Of a stretch of DNA of 64,000 nucleotides, positions 32,600-45,007 are shown piece by piece. Origin of the DNA: Hymenopus coronatus (lineage: Eukaryota; Arthropoda; Insecta; Mantodea; Hymenopodidae); assembly GCA_030762935.1 (NCBI GenBank), contig CM060882.1, positions 22,015,001-22,079,000 of the forward strand, read 5' to 3'. A program made the position numbers and the translations under genes. The notes under the pieces are model-generated. The model saw only the letters and a program-made list of their open reading frames with translations. It searched no databases and was not told where the DNA came from. How positions within the stretch are numbered: the stretch's first letter is position 1; every line of letters starts with the position of its first letter.

Positions 32600-32850
32600 C
32601 ACAAACAAAGTTCACAATTCAAAATCTTCTCGGGCTTCTAGCCAGGTAATAACTTGGCTTGACACCAACGTTTCGAAGAAGTGCATCTTCCTCGTCTTCA
32701 GGGTGAACTGATCAGTTCAGTTCAGTTCACCCTGAAGACGAGGAAGATGCACTTCTTCGAAACGTTGGTGTCAAGCCAAGTTATTACCTGGCTAGAAGCC
32801 CGAGAAGATTTTGAATTAACACGTCGCCAGGAAAGCTATAGTTCTTATTT
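32600..32850. mobile_element. PLE-type fold-back insertion
   Basis: Comprises the perfect 96-bp inverted pair (described separately) and, on the right, 'acgtcgccaggaaagctata' with 'gttcttattt', the inverted form of the terminal motif seen at 2.36 and 25.76 kb. It splits a Tc1-like pseudogene, so it arrived later. Confidence 0.75.
32616..32817. repeat. Perfect 96-bp inverted repeat with 10-bp spacer
   Basis: Arms 32616-32711 and 32722-32817 are exact reverse complements over all 96 bases. The spacer is tcagttcagt. Each arm holds CTGAAGA followed 20 bases later by GAAAC, the conserved words of a hammerhead-like motif, and 'tacctggctagaagccc'. Confidence 0.97.
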
Positions 32851-33130
32851 AAAGTTCACAACTTCTTTTGCGCATACAAACTTAGGATGGCCAAATATGA
32901 CTTGATCAACAGTTGCACCCATTTTTTTAAACCGTGCTATTGTCCTAAACACAAATTGTTCATTGATGCCAAGAGACGTCATCGCTGAAAAAATTACCAT
33001 AGCTTGCTTTTCACACAAAAGAACGCCAATATATTGATAAAATTGTTGTATATTCTCCACTCCATCTTTCTCTCTTACCTGTTACTGGCACACTGCAAGC
33101 CAGTTACTCACGGAGTAGTAAAGGTGTCCT

Positions 33131-34566
33131 TGTAGAATACAATATACAGCATTGCCACATTTCTTCATTCACAATTTCCATACTATAGCACGTTTAAATT
33201 TTACTGGCAGTACTGTAGATAAGAAATCACCCCAGCATTTGTCTGTACTCTTGGGGAAACCACAAAAACCCCATGGGTCTCAGAGGGCTGTTCTAGAGAT
33301 TGAACCAGACCTCCTGAATGCGAGTTGTTCACATTACTATAGTGTCATTTTCTCGTTATAATGTATAGTTACTTAAATATATGCTTTCTCTATCACTAGG
33401 AAGCTTTTTATTTCACTTAACAATTCTTTGCCAAAATTTTAGCAACCACACATGTTTTGAGGCTCCCAGGGAGAGAGAGGGGGAGAGAAGCATAACTCAA
33501 AAACTAAGTGTCTTTTAGATATCAAACTTAGGTATTTAAGAGGATACAAAGTGATAAAAATGATTCTCTAAAGCTACAGCTGTAATTTTTGCAGAGAAAT
33601 TACTGGCAACAAAATAAATATTCATACAATTTCATTCAAATATGGCTGTTCATTCTGTTTTTATTTATTTGTTTAATTAGCTGAAATGAAAATCTATTTT
33701 CTCCTACAGATATTGCACTATATATGCTATTTTTTTGAAATTACATTCAATAATACTTTTTTAACAAGTTTTCTAATTAAGTGTCTTTATTGACTCAATA
33801 ATTATTTACAAATAAAGTATTTAAGTCACTGTTTCAAATAATTCATTTGACGTTAAACATTTTATGGCTGCACACCATCCTTGCTCACAAGCCACTGCGC
33901 GATAACACTTCAGTGCAAATCGCAACTAAATACACAATACAGTTTTTCCTTCTTTTTATAAGGGGAAAAGGATGTCTCGGATTTCCCTAGAAGTTTCCAG
34001 GAGCAGACCATTCAAGAAGTACCGGGAGACGCATTCCAGAAGGTTCTGGTTACAGTTGCGGCACACTTCCTGATCGTGTATACATGGTCTCCAACTGCAA
34101 TGTCTCATATTCCAGCTCTCGCTGCTGCATGCCTCAGCAAAGTAAGAAAAGGTCACACGTGCGGATGGCATTGTCACAATATTTTATATCACAAAGTGGA
34201 AAAACTGCAAAAATCAGCACATTGTTATACTAAATAATTTTTTAAACACTAATGTATGACCAATATCAAAATTCCAACCAGACATTTTTTACGCACATTT
34301 GGGGAAAGTTTACGCCTTTAGTTGTATGTTAATGGGAAAAGATAGATTTTGAATTTGAGAAATTTCACAAAAAAATTGACTGAGAAAAGTGGTTTTAAAA
34401 TTTAACATACCAAGTCATTTAACCAGTGCAATGCTTCAAAATGTCATCCAAACATGTGTTACATCTGTCCTAGGAGAGTCAAATGTTACAATTATAAAGT
34501 ATTATGTGCTTTTTTTTTTTTTACTCATATGCATAAAAAGTACTCCTGTTGTCCTCTTAAATGGCA
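33131..34566. other. No gene; diverged X traces
   Basis: 33447-33545 keeps X-like words ('tgttttgaggctcc', 'gcataactcaaaaacta', 'aaacttaggtatttaag') in plus orientation. A locally GC-richer patch at 33.96-34.19 kb has a 73-codon minus-strand frame of unknown nature. Confidence 0.45.
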
Positions 34567-34705
34567 CTTGAAGATTTTCAAGAAAATCCGCATCCCAAAC
34601 TATATTTTAAATGAAAAATGTTTTGCTTTTATGAAAAATGGCTCCAATGGTTTTGATTGAAGTCCCAGATATTTAAGATATTTTCATATTAAATAAAATG
34701 TATAT
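34567..34705 (+). repeat. Repeat family X, middle fragment
   Basis: Words 'gaagattttcaagaaaatcc', 'aaaaatggctcc', 'ggttttgattgaag' and 'aaataaaatgtatatcttga' occur in X order. Strongly diverged, so probably an old copy. Confidence 0.7.
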
Positions 34706-35189
34706 CTTGAACTATTTAGCATTGGCATATAAAGTTACCTTCATTCAGCTTATATTACTGTTTGAAATGTATTATGGAGTTATAAGATGAGGAACAAAGG
34801 GTTAGAGCATTTAGATCATTGTGGTGTGCAAATATTCAGTTTTTAAATGTCTGTAGCAGACTCATTGGGTTGAACTGTGATCCGTAGTAAGGAAACATTA
34901 CATGATAATGTTTGAAGCAAATCATAAATATTGTGCCAATAGGGTGAAATGGAAGATGATGATAAAATGAAAAGAATGTGTATATGGGTCAACCTGAAAG
35001 TTTTGAGAATGGGCAACAATGAGTTGTAAGCCAAAGCAGGTTGCTGTTGTTATTATTATTATTATTATTATTATTAGATTTAAGAAGCCTTTGGTGAACA
35101 CCATGCTTAAAGAAAAACTTCTGCTTGTTAAGCTCTGCAGTTGTTAGATCCCCTGCTGCCTCACATGATCAGAAGTGTGCAATGGTGCC
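34706..35189. other. No recognised gene; (TTA)n at 35051-35077
   Basis: AT-rich with a short TTA microsatellite. Confidence 0.5.
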
Positions 35190-35620
35190 AAGTAATAAAA
35201 ACATTGAATGGAAAGATCCAAAACCATATTTAAAGGTGACAAAAGCTGGATATATAAATATGATACAGAAACTAAGTGAAGGACTTGGGTTTTCTTAGGA
35301 GAGGATTCCTCAACAAAAGTGAGGCAAGCAAGAAGTGTTGGCAAGAAGACTATCCATTTGTTCTCAGATATGTTGTGATAATTCCATTTGAGGGACAAAA
35401 TACTTTCATGCCAGATGGTACACCATAAAAGGATTGTAACAAGTCTTCAATGAACTGAGAGCAAAGTGACATAAGATTGGTCTGTGGGAAATTTTGTTGT
35501 ACCACAACAATGCCTCTGCCCACACTGTACTAGAAACAGCCCAATTTCTGCAGGAGTAACATGCAATACTTTTAAGGCAGCCTGACTGCCAGGAAATCCA
35601 AATGTTGCCTCCTTTGTAGC
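35190..35620 (+). pseudogene. mariner transposase fragment
   Basis: Reads DKSWIYKYDTETK (first catalytic region, GDESWIYGYD-like), VRQARSVGKKTIHLFSDML, and LYHNNASAHTVLETAQFLQE, where the second catalytic Asp is Asn. The family's PYSPDLAP block is not recognisable. Frameshifts and stops. No TIRs. A different lineage from the mariner at 21.3 kb. Confidence 0.65.
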
Positions 35621-35648
35621 CCCTTATATGGGCTAGTTCACAACAAAT

Positions 35649-36232
35649 GGTAACGGTAACCAGAACAAGAATGGGAATGTTGAATACATGTTCACAACTG
35701 ACGGGAAACCTTCCCGGGCCCCAGGAGTGAGAAGCAAGGCTTGCCCAAGTTCAAGTTTCACATTCTCGTTCCCGGACACAGCATACATGATCCATATTGT
35801 GTATATCAAAATATTTTTCTTCTTCACTTTAAGGACTCTTCATTCTAGCAATTATTTCATGCAACCGTGAAGTAAAATGGCCCCTAGTCACAATCACATG
35901 CTGGGAAAATCAAAATGGAGGGAGTCCTATCAAAATAGCTTTATTTATGTTTCAGTGTTGTTGGTTTATCGAAAGCATACAGTTCGGCTGCTTAAGAAGT
36001 TCTAAGGAATCGGAAATAACAGTGGCTTACGAAATTTGAAGTTGGCTAATCTGTATTATTATGAATGAATTCATAGATTACTTTGGCTAAACTGGAGAGC
36101 AAGTGAAAGAATTTCATTGGTTAGTAAGAAACAAATGAATGCATTCTGGTTCTTGTTATTGGGTTATTGTGAATCAAAATGTTAAATGCTGCCTGACTAC
36201 TTGTTCTCTGTCTGGTTCTAGTTACCATTACC
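35649..36232. mobile_element. TIR element, about 584 bp, unclassified
   Basis: Left ggtaacggtaaccagaacaa; right end inverted ggtaatggtaactagaacca, 16-17 of 20 matching. No transposase frame inside. It lies directly after the mariner fragment. Target duplication not resolved. Confidence 0.55.
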
Positions 36233-37924
36233 GGTTTATTATGAATCATCCTTTAGATCTTCCCTGATATAAGTTTCTATTGCATAAACTAGGAGTTAAG
36301 AAATAAAATAAAAAAAATGTTCCATGCTCCCTACAGTCCAGAACTGGTACCATGCAACCTTTTCTGATCTCAAAAAAAAAAAAAAGAGGTCAACAATTTG
36401 GGTTGCTTACGAAAATATATATTTGCACAAGAAGGTGTTTGTTATTTCAGAAGTGGTATGAAAGAATGAAACACTGGATTGAATGCAATGCAGAATACTT
36501 TAAAAGATGCAACAATCATCTACTTTTTTAAAAATGTTATTGCCTTTATTCTCAAAAATTTAGGGTGACACTCATATTAGTTTTTTAACAGATAATTATT
36601 GTACAGGTTGTAACCTTTACTCTGATATTAATAGGGCATGGTAGTGAGTTACTTGGCAGTACAGAAAGGTAATATAAAATAATACAAATTAGAATATACT
36701 CCACATTTAAAAATATAAACTTGATGTTAGTTTGAAAAATGTAACTATCCTATTTATATTAGGCATTATGTTGATTTTTCAGGATTTATTTAATATCACT
36801 CTCTTGTCATCTTTTGAATGTTATTTTTTTTGTTCTATCTGCAACTTTATTCTAAAAGAGCACCTATTTTTCAGTGCAGTGCAGCACAATGGTACCAAAA
36901 AATAGAGATAATAGATTTCAATTTGACAAAAATGTTTGACAGTGCTCTTGACTGTGTACAGCTGTTAAATATTGTAAGAAAATAACTCTAATGAGGAACA
37001 AGAAAAAAAAAAATTGTGCATTAACTTTTAAGAAATGCATTGTATTTGCATAGTTACATTTTGTGATATTGGCTTGCCTTTGTGACTCATTTACATTTTA
37101 TGAGTTATAGAAGGTCATTTTTGGCACAGGAGTTTTAGATGATAAAACTTCATGAAAAGGCTGTGAATTCAAACCATCGAATATAAGAAGGTAAATTTTG
37201 CTAAGTGAGATAATCATTAAATACTCTTTATAGACATTAAATTATCTGTCATTACTTGTAACTTAGAAAGTTTGAAGCATCAAGAAGTTAAATAGTGGAT
37301 AGTGACCATGAGTTAATCTTTTAAACAATTTGGAAAAGTAGAATATATTAATGTGTTTTTCAGCAGCATTGTTTATTACTTAATGATTTATTCAAGTCAA
37401 ATAGTTTTGCTGATCGTTCTCTTTTAGTTTACCAAAATTAGCACTTAATTGAGATACTATAGGTATATTATGTGTAAAGGAGATAAACTTATTATTTTAT
37501 TAATTTATAGGTTATTGTGTCTTCACATTTAAAGGAACTTTAATGAAAACTGACACAAACACTATAAAATAGGTTATCTTTTTTTTTTTTTTTTTTTTAT
37601 GTTTTCTTTATTCCCTCATTTTCTTATTGTCCTGATTATGCAGTTTACAAGGCATTTATTTTCTTAAAATGTTTCCATAGCTGCATCATACTATTGGGAA
37701 ACAAGTATATAATATAAATTTGTGATGGTTCTTGGGTTTCCTCATTATACAAGGCACCTGTTTTCAAAATAAGGCAAGTCTGTCTCTCCAGGATTTATAT
37801 AAGCATCCTGCATACAGTATTGTATATTGCAACTTTGTCCAGTTCTCCCTGTTTAAACATTATTTTATTTTCTTGTACATAATGAGGAAATAAACCACAT
37901 GTGAGCTGCTTCTTAAGATCACTG
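36233..37924. other. Long AT-rich stretch, no gene recognised
   Basis: Contains an A-tract near 36.37 kb and a T-tract at 37.58-37.60 kb. No motif-bearing frames. Confidence 0.55.
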
Positions 37925-38305
37925 AATACAGTGTTAAATACAGGACTCTTCTTTTGTGATCACTCACTTTCTGTTCCTCCTCTTCTGGTCGTTAAATGTA
38001 ATGTTGAACACAGGACTGCTCTTCTCTCTTCCAGTTGTTCAATGGAATATTGAACTAGTACTCCTCTTCTCATTTGCAATCATGTAATGGAATGTTGAAC
38101 ACAGGACTCCTCTTCTCTTTTCCAGTTGCTCAATGGAACTTGAACTCAGGATTCCTGTTGTCTCTTCTAATAAATGGAATGTTAACATAGGACTTGCCTC
38201 CTGCAGCCATTCAATGGAACTTTCAACACAGGCTCCTCTCTTCCAGTAATTCACTGAAGTGTCAAACACAGGTCTTCTCTTCTCTTTTTCTATCACTCAG
38301 AATTA
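37925..38305. repeat. Imperfect minisatellite, 50-60-bp units
   Basis: About seven units built on 'aatggaatgttgaacacagg' followed by 'actcctcttctc' and 'tccagttg'. Units vary by substitutions and small indels. Confidence 0.8.
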
Positions 38306-38709
38306 GGGTTGCATATTTCCCAGGTTCTCCGTATTTCAACCTTATTTTATTGAATCTCCCAGCTCCTGTATTTTGGACTATTTCTCCTTATTTCACACAC
38401 TGCCATGAATTCTGGGTTTTAGAAGGATATATCAAAGTGGTAGTTTCTTTTTCCCAGTATTTTAATTAGCTGTTGGTATCAATGGTAGCATGCATCTCAT
38501 TCACTTGCGTTTTTGTTTGTTTATGGTTCTATAAAGCAAGTAAAATCATGGAAGGCGATGGCCGCAATGAACTAATAGGTCATGTCAAGGTGTCGGGAAA
38601 ATCATTCGTGAAATCTCCCTTATTTTCAGTTAGAAAACCTGGCAACCCTACTCAGAATAACTCATGGACTTACAGCATAAGTATAGCATGTCTTGCTGTA
38701 TTGAACATG
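38306..38709. other. No recognised gene
   Basis: Frames of 90-100 codons overlap here but show no known motif; the second runs into repeat X. Confidence 0.45.
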
Positions 38710-39575
38710 TTCCTTTTTACTTTCTCTATACGTGCTACGTACATAGTGTATAGAGAAGGTATTGCACTCCACCCAAAAATTTGATACCGAAATTTCACCG
38801 GAAATATATATTTTAGGGTCCCCTGTATCCAAAAAAAGTATTTTCAGAAAAAGGTCTGTGTGTCCGTGTGTCTTTGAACACGATAACTCAAAAATGAAAA
38901 GTTGGTAAAATACCAAACTTGGTATTTAAGTTTAGTATCTTCCAGGGATGTGACACGAAGATTTTGAGAAAAATCCCCCCCATCCCAAACTACCGTTTAC
39001 ATGGAACTTTTTTTCGAAAATTTTGATTTTCTAAAAATGGCTCTAATGATTTTGATTAAAATATCATATATTAAAAATATTTACCTGACAAATAAAATGT
39101 ATATTTTGAATTTTCTGGGAATAGCCTCTGAAGACTACTTTATTCTGGATGAATTTTGCATAACTACTAAACCGTAAGAGATGGACAAAAACTTAACACA
39201 CAACAAATGTAGAGCACGTTAAAACACACAATTTATGTTATATACATTTTTTTCATGGAGTAGATTGTTTTTGAGATATTCCTTTTCTTGGTTTCAGCTT
39301 TGAAAAACTTATTCTTTTCTCATACAGGAATTTGTCAACTCCCATCCATACAAACAAAGGAACATCAGTCACATAGCAACCAGCTTTTGGCTTTCACTTT
39401 AACCTATGTACTCCCTTATTTCGCTTCTACTTACAATAAAACAAGAAATAAGACTATTTCTGCTAATTTTTCTCGCTTAGCATGAAATAAATAAAAGATA
39501 AGCTTATTAACAATAATTTGTTACAGAAATATAGAGAAATTCATGTGAATGGATCACATCATATTTTTATACCTG
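38710..39575 (+). repeat. Repeat family X, near-complete copy
   Basis: Starts ttactttctctatacgtgc with head stem tctctatac/gtatagaga, contains a TG-poor version of the simple-repeat section, and ends 'atagagaaattcatgtgaat'. A good reference copy: 866 bp with no insert. Confidence 0.92.
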
Positions 39576-40877
39576 CACTAGATTTTGAAACTTTGTATGC
39601 CATCAAGAGGAATGGGAAATGAGTCTCGAAGTTTTGTCATCCTTTTCTATTAGCCTTTCAGGAGCTTGCTTCTCTGTGAGTGCCTCTCTCTAACCAATCA
39701 TGTGCCAATTATTGTTGAAGTACACCTGCTATCTACCAAGCAAAGGCCCAGCTCTGTTACACTTCTGGTCTGCAGTAACAGAATAGCATTAAATTACATT
39801 GCATCAATCTGTATAAAAGGTGGACTTGTTTGATTTTGAAAACAGAGGTCTAGCATGAATTTTCAGAATTTTATTAATTTTGAAATTGAAGTATATTAAA
39901 TAATGTGTTTCTCAGAAGAAGAAGAAGAAAAAACTTAAAAGAAATTAGATTGTTACCCATTCATACAATGCTGTATTGTTTTTGTTTTTCCATACCTTAA
40001 TTTTTAAATGTGTAACATCATAACAGTATAAGCAAAGTATTTAATAATTAACATAAATAACTTCAAATCCAACAGAAAATAAAAATGTTGCAGCATCATA
40101 TTATTTTGAATAAAATGCAACCAGTAGTTAACATTTTAAGTTAAGTTAAAAGTTCATCAAAATGTTAATTTAAACTGCAACAATTGGCAAAACTTTACAT
40201 ACATGGATATTTTACTATTAACATATTTCACTTTTCTTTTTCAAATGATATAGTTTTGAGCTGCTGTACATGCTCTAAGGTTATACATGCTTTGTGTATT
40301 AGCATTAAAATTTGTCAAAATTGGCTGTGAAGAGCCTGTGATGTAGTGCTCTCTCTTGTGGATGCTCAGGTATTCAAACTTTCAAGTAATTGCAGGTTAT
40401 GATAAAATATCACTATGCTTTGTATAGTTGAAAGCCAAATTTCAATTCTCAAGAGGAATATACAAAAATATTTAAGGAGTTTTAAGTATAGAGTATAGGC
40501 CTAGAAAGTTCATTTCTGTAATGCAAAGGATATATAAACTGCATTCATGTAGAATATTAATATGTACATGCATTTTGTTATGAAACAAATAATGCTTTAA
40601 AATATGTAACTATTGTTCAGCACTTAAAAGTATGTATTTTTATTAGTAACCCTGTAGTAAAAAGTAACATTGATGATAATTATGTTTAAAATCTTAAAGT
40701 ACAAATTCAGAGTTTAATAATTGCAAGGTGCTATTAGCTGCAATATTATAAATTCAAATACTGAAAAAGTATGTAGCAATTGTAGAGATTTTATGAAATA
40801 AAAATATTGAACAGAAACTAATATTGTATTAAATTGTTTAAAATATACCTCTGCATGAATGGCCTCTCATGATTTAT
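39576..40877. other. No recognised gene
   Basis: AT-rich. CCAAT-like words at 39.69-39.71 kb and tataaaag near 39.81 kb were noted but have no gene attached. Confidence 0.5.
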
Positions 40878-41752
40878 CATTTTTACTCTCTCTGCATATA
40901 CTATGTAGATAGTGTATAGACAAGGTATTGTATTGCACCCAAAATTTAATACCGAAATTTCACCAGAAATATGTGTTGAGGCCCCATGAGTCCAAAAAAA
41001 ACATTTTTAGAAAATGTCTTGTGTGTGTCTGTGGAAAGCAGAGCCCAAAAATGAAAAGTCGGTTAAATACCAAACATGGTATTTAAGTTGCATATCTTCC
41101 AAGGATGCGACACAAAGATTTTTCAAGAAAATTCCTCACCCCCAACTACCCTTAACATGGAACATTTTTCAAAAATGCCTCTAAAGATTTTGAATAAAAT
41201 ACCTTATGTTTAAGATATTTTTATGGCAAACAAAATGTAGGTATATCTTGAATTTTCTGGAAATAGCCTCCCAAGACCGCTTTATTCCGGATGGCTTTTA
41301 TATAACTGGCAAACCGTAAGAGTTATACAAAAACTTGCTATACAAAAAAATGCAGATCATGTTAAAACACAAGCCTGTCATATACATACTTTTTTTTTTT
41401 TTTTTTTTGTAAAGTTAACCATTTTTGAGATATTCCGGATTATTGATTTCAATTTTAGCCACTTAAATTTTTCTCAAGTAGGAATACATCTTGTTTGTTT
41501 ATATTTGGCAAGCAAAGAGATTGGGATTTTAATTGTTTTACATGACGACCAGCTTTTAAAGGTAGAGACCATTGTTTTAGCCTGTGCATTTTCCTATTCT
41601 CCTTCTACTTACAAGGAAACTAGTAATAAGACAATCCCGCATATGTTTATCTTGATAAGCATGATGTAGATAACAGATTAATGTTTTGAATAAAACGTTT
41701 GTTTGCCGAACAGCTAGAGGACATCATGTGAATGGAACACATTAGATCTTTT
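40878..41752 (+). repeat. Repeat family X, near-complete copy
   Basis: Head 'tactctctctgcatatacta' to tail 'cagctagaggacatcatgtg'. An A/T tract at 41.39-41.41 kb. Confidence 0.88.
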
Positions 41753-41754
41753 CT

Positions 41755-41905
41755 TTATACTTACAAGGAATCAAGTAATAACAATTTCTGCTAATGTTTG
41801 TCTTGATTATCATGAAGTAGATAGAAGAATATGCTTTTTAACTATAATTTATTACTGAGAGGTAGAGAAAGTCATGTGAATGGAACTCATTAGATTTTTT
41901 TATTC
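41755..41905 (+). repeat. Repeat family X, extra tail copy
   Basis: Duplicates the last 150 bases of the unit ('acttacaaggaatcaagtaa' to 'gtagagaaagtcatgtgaat'), head-to-tail after the preceding copy. Confidence 0.8.
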
Positions 41906-42045
41906 TATTGCCCAAAACTGCAGCATTTTACCTTTGGAAGATATTGTATGGTGTTAACTGGTATATAATAATTCATTGTTATAAAAAAAAAAAAGAAATA
42001 TTACTTTCTCTATCCAGTTCTATGTACTTTTCTCAACTGCAAATA

Positions 42046-42048
<3 letters not shown>

Positions 42049-42134
<86 letters not shown>
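42049..42134. repeat. (CT)n microsatellite, about 43 units
   Basis: It lies within the head of an X copy. The element-strand equivalent of the (AG)n at 461 bp. Confidence 0.97.
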
Positions 42135-42136
<2 letters not shown>

Positions 42137-42139
42137 ATT

Positions 42140-42684
42140 TTTCTTTCTCTACCATGTATGCACAATATAAATAGGTGAAGAAGATATTGCATTTGATATA
42201 AAAATTTCACGGAAATGTTTTGAGGACCCCAGAATAAACTAAACATTTTTAGAAAAAGCTTCATGTGCAAGTTTGTCATGTGTGTGGGCTCACGCATGAA
42301 CAACATAAGAAGAAAAGTTGGTTATGTAGGTTTAGTATCTTCCAAAAATGCAACATGAACATTTGCAGAAAAACCTGCCTACCCCAAATTACCCTTTGCA
42401 TGGAAGTTTTTTTGACATTTTTGATATCCTCAAAAATGGCTGTAATTATTTTGATTAAAATGTCATAGATATTAAAGATATTCTCGTGACAAAATTAATA
42501 TCTTGAATTTTCTGAGAATAGCTTCTGAAGCCTTCTTCATTCTGGATGAATTTTGCATAACTGGTAAATCATAAGAGATAGACAACAACCTGCTGCAGAA
42601 AAAATGTAGATCTTGTTAATACACACAATTTATGTCATGTACAAATTTTGTGGAGTTAACCATTTCCAAGATATTTCTTATTTT
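42140..42684 (+). repeat. Repeat family X, truncated copy
   Basis: Head and middle present. The copy breaks off at 'aagatatttcttatttttac' and joins directly to the head of the next unit. Confidence 0.85.
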
Positions 42685-43740
42685 TACTTTCTCTAGCCCC
42701 GTATGTACTTAGTGGATAGCGAAGATATTGTATTCCACCCAAAAATTAGATACCAAGATTTCACCGAAAATACCTGTTTTAGGACCCCCTGAATCCCCCC
42801 CCCCAAATTTTTTTAGAAAAAGGTCCATGTGTGTGTCTGTAGACATAGCTCAAAAACGAAAAGACGATTAAATACCAAACTTGGTATCTTCCAAGGATGC
42901 GACACGAAGATTTTCAAGAAAATCCCCCCACCCCTAACTACTCTTTACATGGAAACATTTTCGAAAATTTTGTTTTTCTTAAAAATAGCTCTAACGATTT
43001 TGATTAAAATGGCCACAAACTAAAGTCATTTCCATCATAAATAAAATATATTTATCGACTTTTCTAGGAATAGCCTCTAAAGGCCTGTTTATTCTGGATG
43101 AATTTTGCATAACTGCTATATCGTATCAGATAGGAAAACATGTAGATATTACAACACAAAAATGTAGATCTCGTTAAAATACACAATTTATGTCATACAC
43201 ATTTTTTTCGTGGATTTTACCGTTTTCGAGATATTCTTTGTTATTGGCTTCAGTTATAAAGTACTTATTATACTTTTCTTAGACAGGAAGTGTCCGTTTG
43301 TCTTCTGTTCTACTCTTGGCCAAACAAAGAAGCGATTTGCAATTGCAATCTCATAACGATAGCTTTTAAAACATTTGACTATCACTTTAGCAAAGCGCAT
43401 TCCTTTATTTCTCTTCTACTTATAATGAACTATGTAATAACATTCTGCTAATGTTTATCTCGATTAACATTGTGTAGAAAGAAGAAGAATCTTGTATAAG
43501 GAGTTTGTTTGCAGAGCAGCTAGAGAAAGTCATGTGAGTGTATCACATCAGATTTTTTGTTTCAAATTTCCAATACTCAGAATTTTCTCAAATTTAAAAC
43601 CATTATTGGTGTTTGCTCATCTTGGTCGTGCAAAGAGACTTTTAATTGATTTACATAGAGACCAGCTTTTTAAAATATTTGATTATCGCTTTAGCCTAGG
43701 TATTCCCTTATTTTCTTTGAATTACAAGGAAACCTGCTAG
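42685..43740 (+). repeat. Repeat family X, copy with extra tail segment
   Basis: Head 'actttctctagccccgtatg', C-run at 42796-42803, first tail 'gctagagaaagtcatgtgag' at about 43525, then about 180 bases of duplicated tail region up to the SINE fragment. Confidence 0.85.
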
Positions 43741-43865
43741 CCTCTGAAACACAAGATTGCAGGATCAAACCTGGCAGAGGATGATGGATTTTTTGACACA
43801 CAAAAACTCTAGGCATGGTTTCCTTCGGAAGGTAAGTAAAGCCGCTGGTGCCTTGTTATGTTTAT
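43741..43865 (+). mobile_element. SINE family B, partial
   Basis: Keeps a degraded B box (caggatcaaacctgg), 'gatgatggattttttg' and 'ggtttccttcgg'; the rest is lost. It abuts an X tail. Confidence 0.65.
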
Positions 43866-45007
43866 TTGCATCTAATAGAAACCCATACTTTGAAAGATGA
43901 ATGTTCCTGGGCAAAATTCCGCCATTTCGCGTCTGCAATTCGTGATTTTGTCCTATAGTGCCATCTGTGGACGACAAGCTGATCCATGGTGCATAGCTGC
44001 GAATTCATGTCTCGTTAACAGCAAGACTGCGGTGTAATGCGCGGAAACTCCTGCAAGTTATATTATTTCATCTGTTTAAATGATTTAAGATTTAAATAGC
44101 CCACCAGGATAAAGATGATATCTAAATAATCCACGCTAGGGAAAGGGTTTAAAACAAAATAAGGTATCACAGAATATACAGATATGTGAACGTGGTCTTC
44201 GCTTTTATTACAAATAAGTGAGTATATATTTTATTACTCCAAGACGATGTTGCAAGAAGTAATTCCTTTTTCGGTTGTAATCTAAATATGCTTTTATACA
44301 TAGGAACACAAAGTATAGGTATGCCATTAACGATTAATATCGCTTATTGAAACCGTTTACTGTTTGTACTGTATATTTACTGTTAAACGACGGGTCATCT
44401 TGTCTTATTACTAGGACCCGGATTTTTAGCTTTTATACATGCAGATTTAGCCTTTTATTAACCTCCTTAGATTTTTAAACGATTTTTTTAGCTTTCTAAC
44501 AATACTCCTACCTATTTTAGGGTTTTAAACGAGTTTCCTACCTATTTAAGGAAATTGACGACAAACGCCTTTTATAACATAATATAGATAAAAATATGAA
44601 AACTATTTTACTTCACGGAAGAGTGCTATTAATATGTACTATAATTTAAGGTGATTTATTACACAGTACATTCGTGCTAGAACATTTTACTAAAAAATGG
44701 ACATGTATTTTTTATGTATAACCTCATTTAAATCAAACTCAAATTTCAGAATTTTTGCCGTAGACAGCTAGCCACATTTGCAAATTTTGTTGTTGTTTTT
44801 TAATATATTCCTATAGGCAGAAAAAGATCTTTCACCATCGCAAGATATCGCTGGCGAATATTTCAATTTCTAAATGTCGAGGTTTAAGTCTTAATGTCCC
44901 ATTTGTTTTGTTTGTTTGTTTGTTTTAGGTTGAATAAGATTCATACATTAGCATCCAAACAGCTTGAAACATAAAAGTATTTTGAAACTTTCTAACTTAC
45001 TTATATG
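43866..45007. other. No recognised gene
   Basis: Somewhat GC-richer to 44.06 kb, AT-rich after. A short direct duplication around 'ctcctacctattt/tcctacctattt' near 44.51-44.54 kb. Confidence 0.5.

Larger units (their letters stand above)
32130..33130 (-). pseudogene. Tc1/mariner-superfamily transposase fragment (second), split by a fold-back
   Basis: Minus strand: a helix-turn-helix part in 33060-32845 (EKQAMVIFSAMTSLGINEQF, RTIARFKKMGATVD, FGHPKFV in the place of the usual SGRPRT). After the fold-back at 32.60-32.85 kb comes decayed DDE sequence, ending near 32330-32160 with a proline-rich block and 'CIAANDDYF'-like residues typical of this family's C-terminus. Stops throughout. No TIRs identified. 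Confidence 0.6.

Noticed and set aside
33939..34212. A possible 270-bp MITE with 'cagtttttcc' ends
   Set aside because: Only about 10 bases match at the ends, easily chance in AT-rich DNA.
38194..38784. Frames of 91 and 103 codons
   Set aside because: The first overlaps the minisatellite and the second reads into repeat X; no motif.
39690..39825. CCAAT words and tataaaag as a promoter
   Set aside because: No gene, exon or element follows, and such words are frequent by chance.
42010..42306. 98-codon frame with Arg-Glu repeats
   Set aside because: Translation of the (CT)n tract on the minus strand, running into repeat X.
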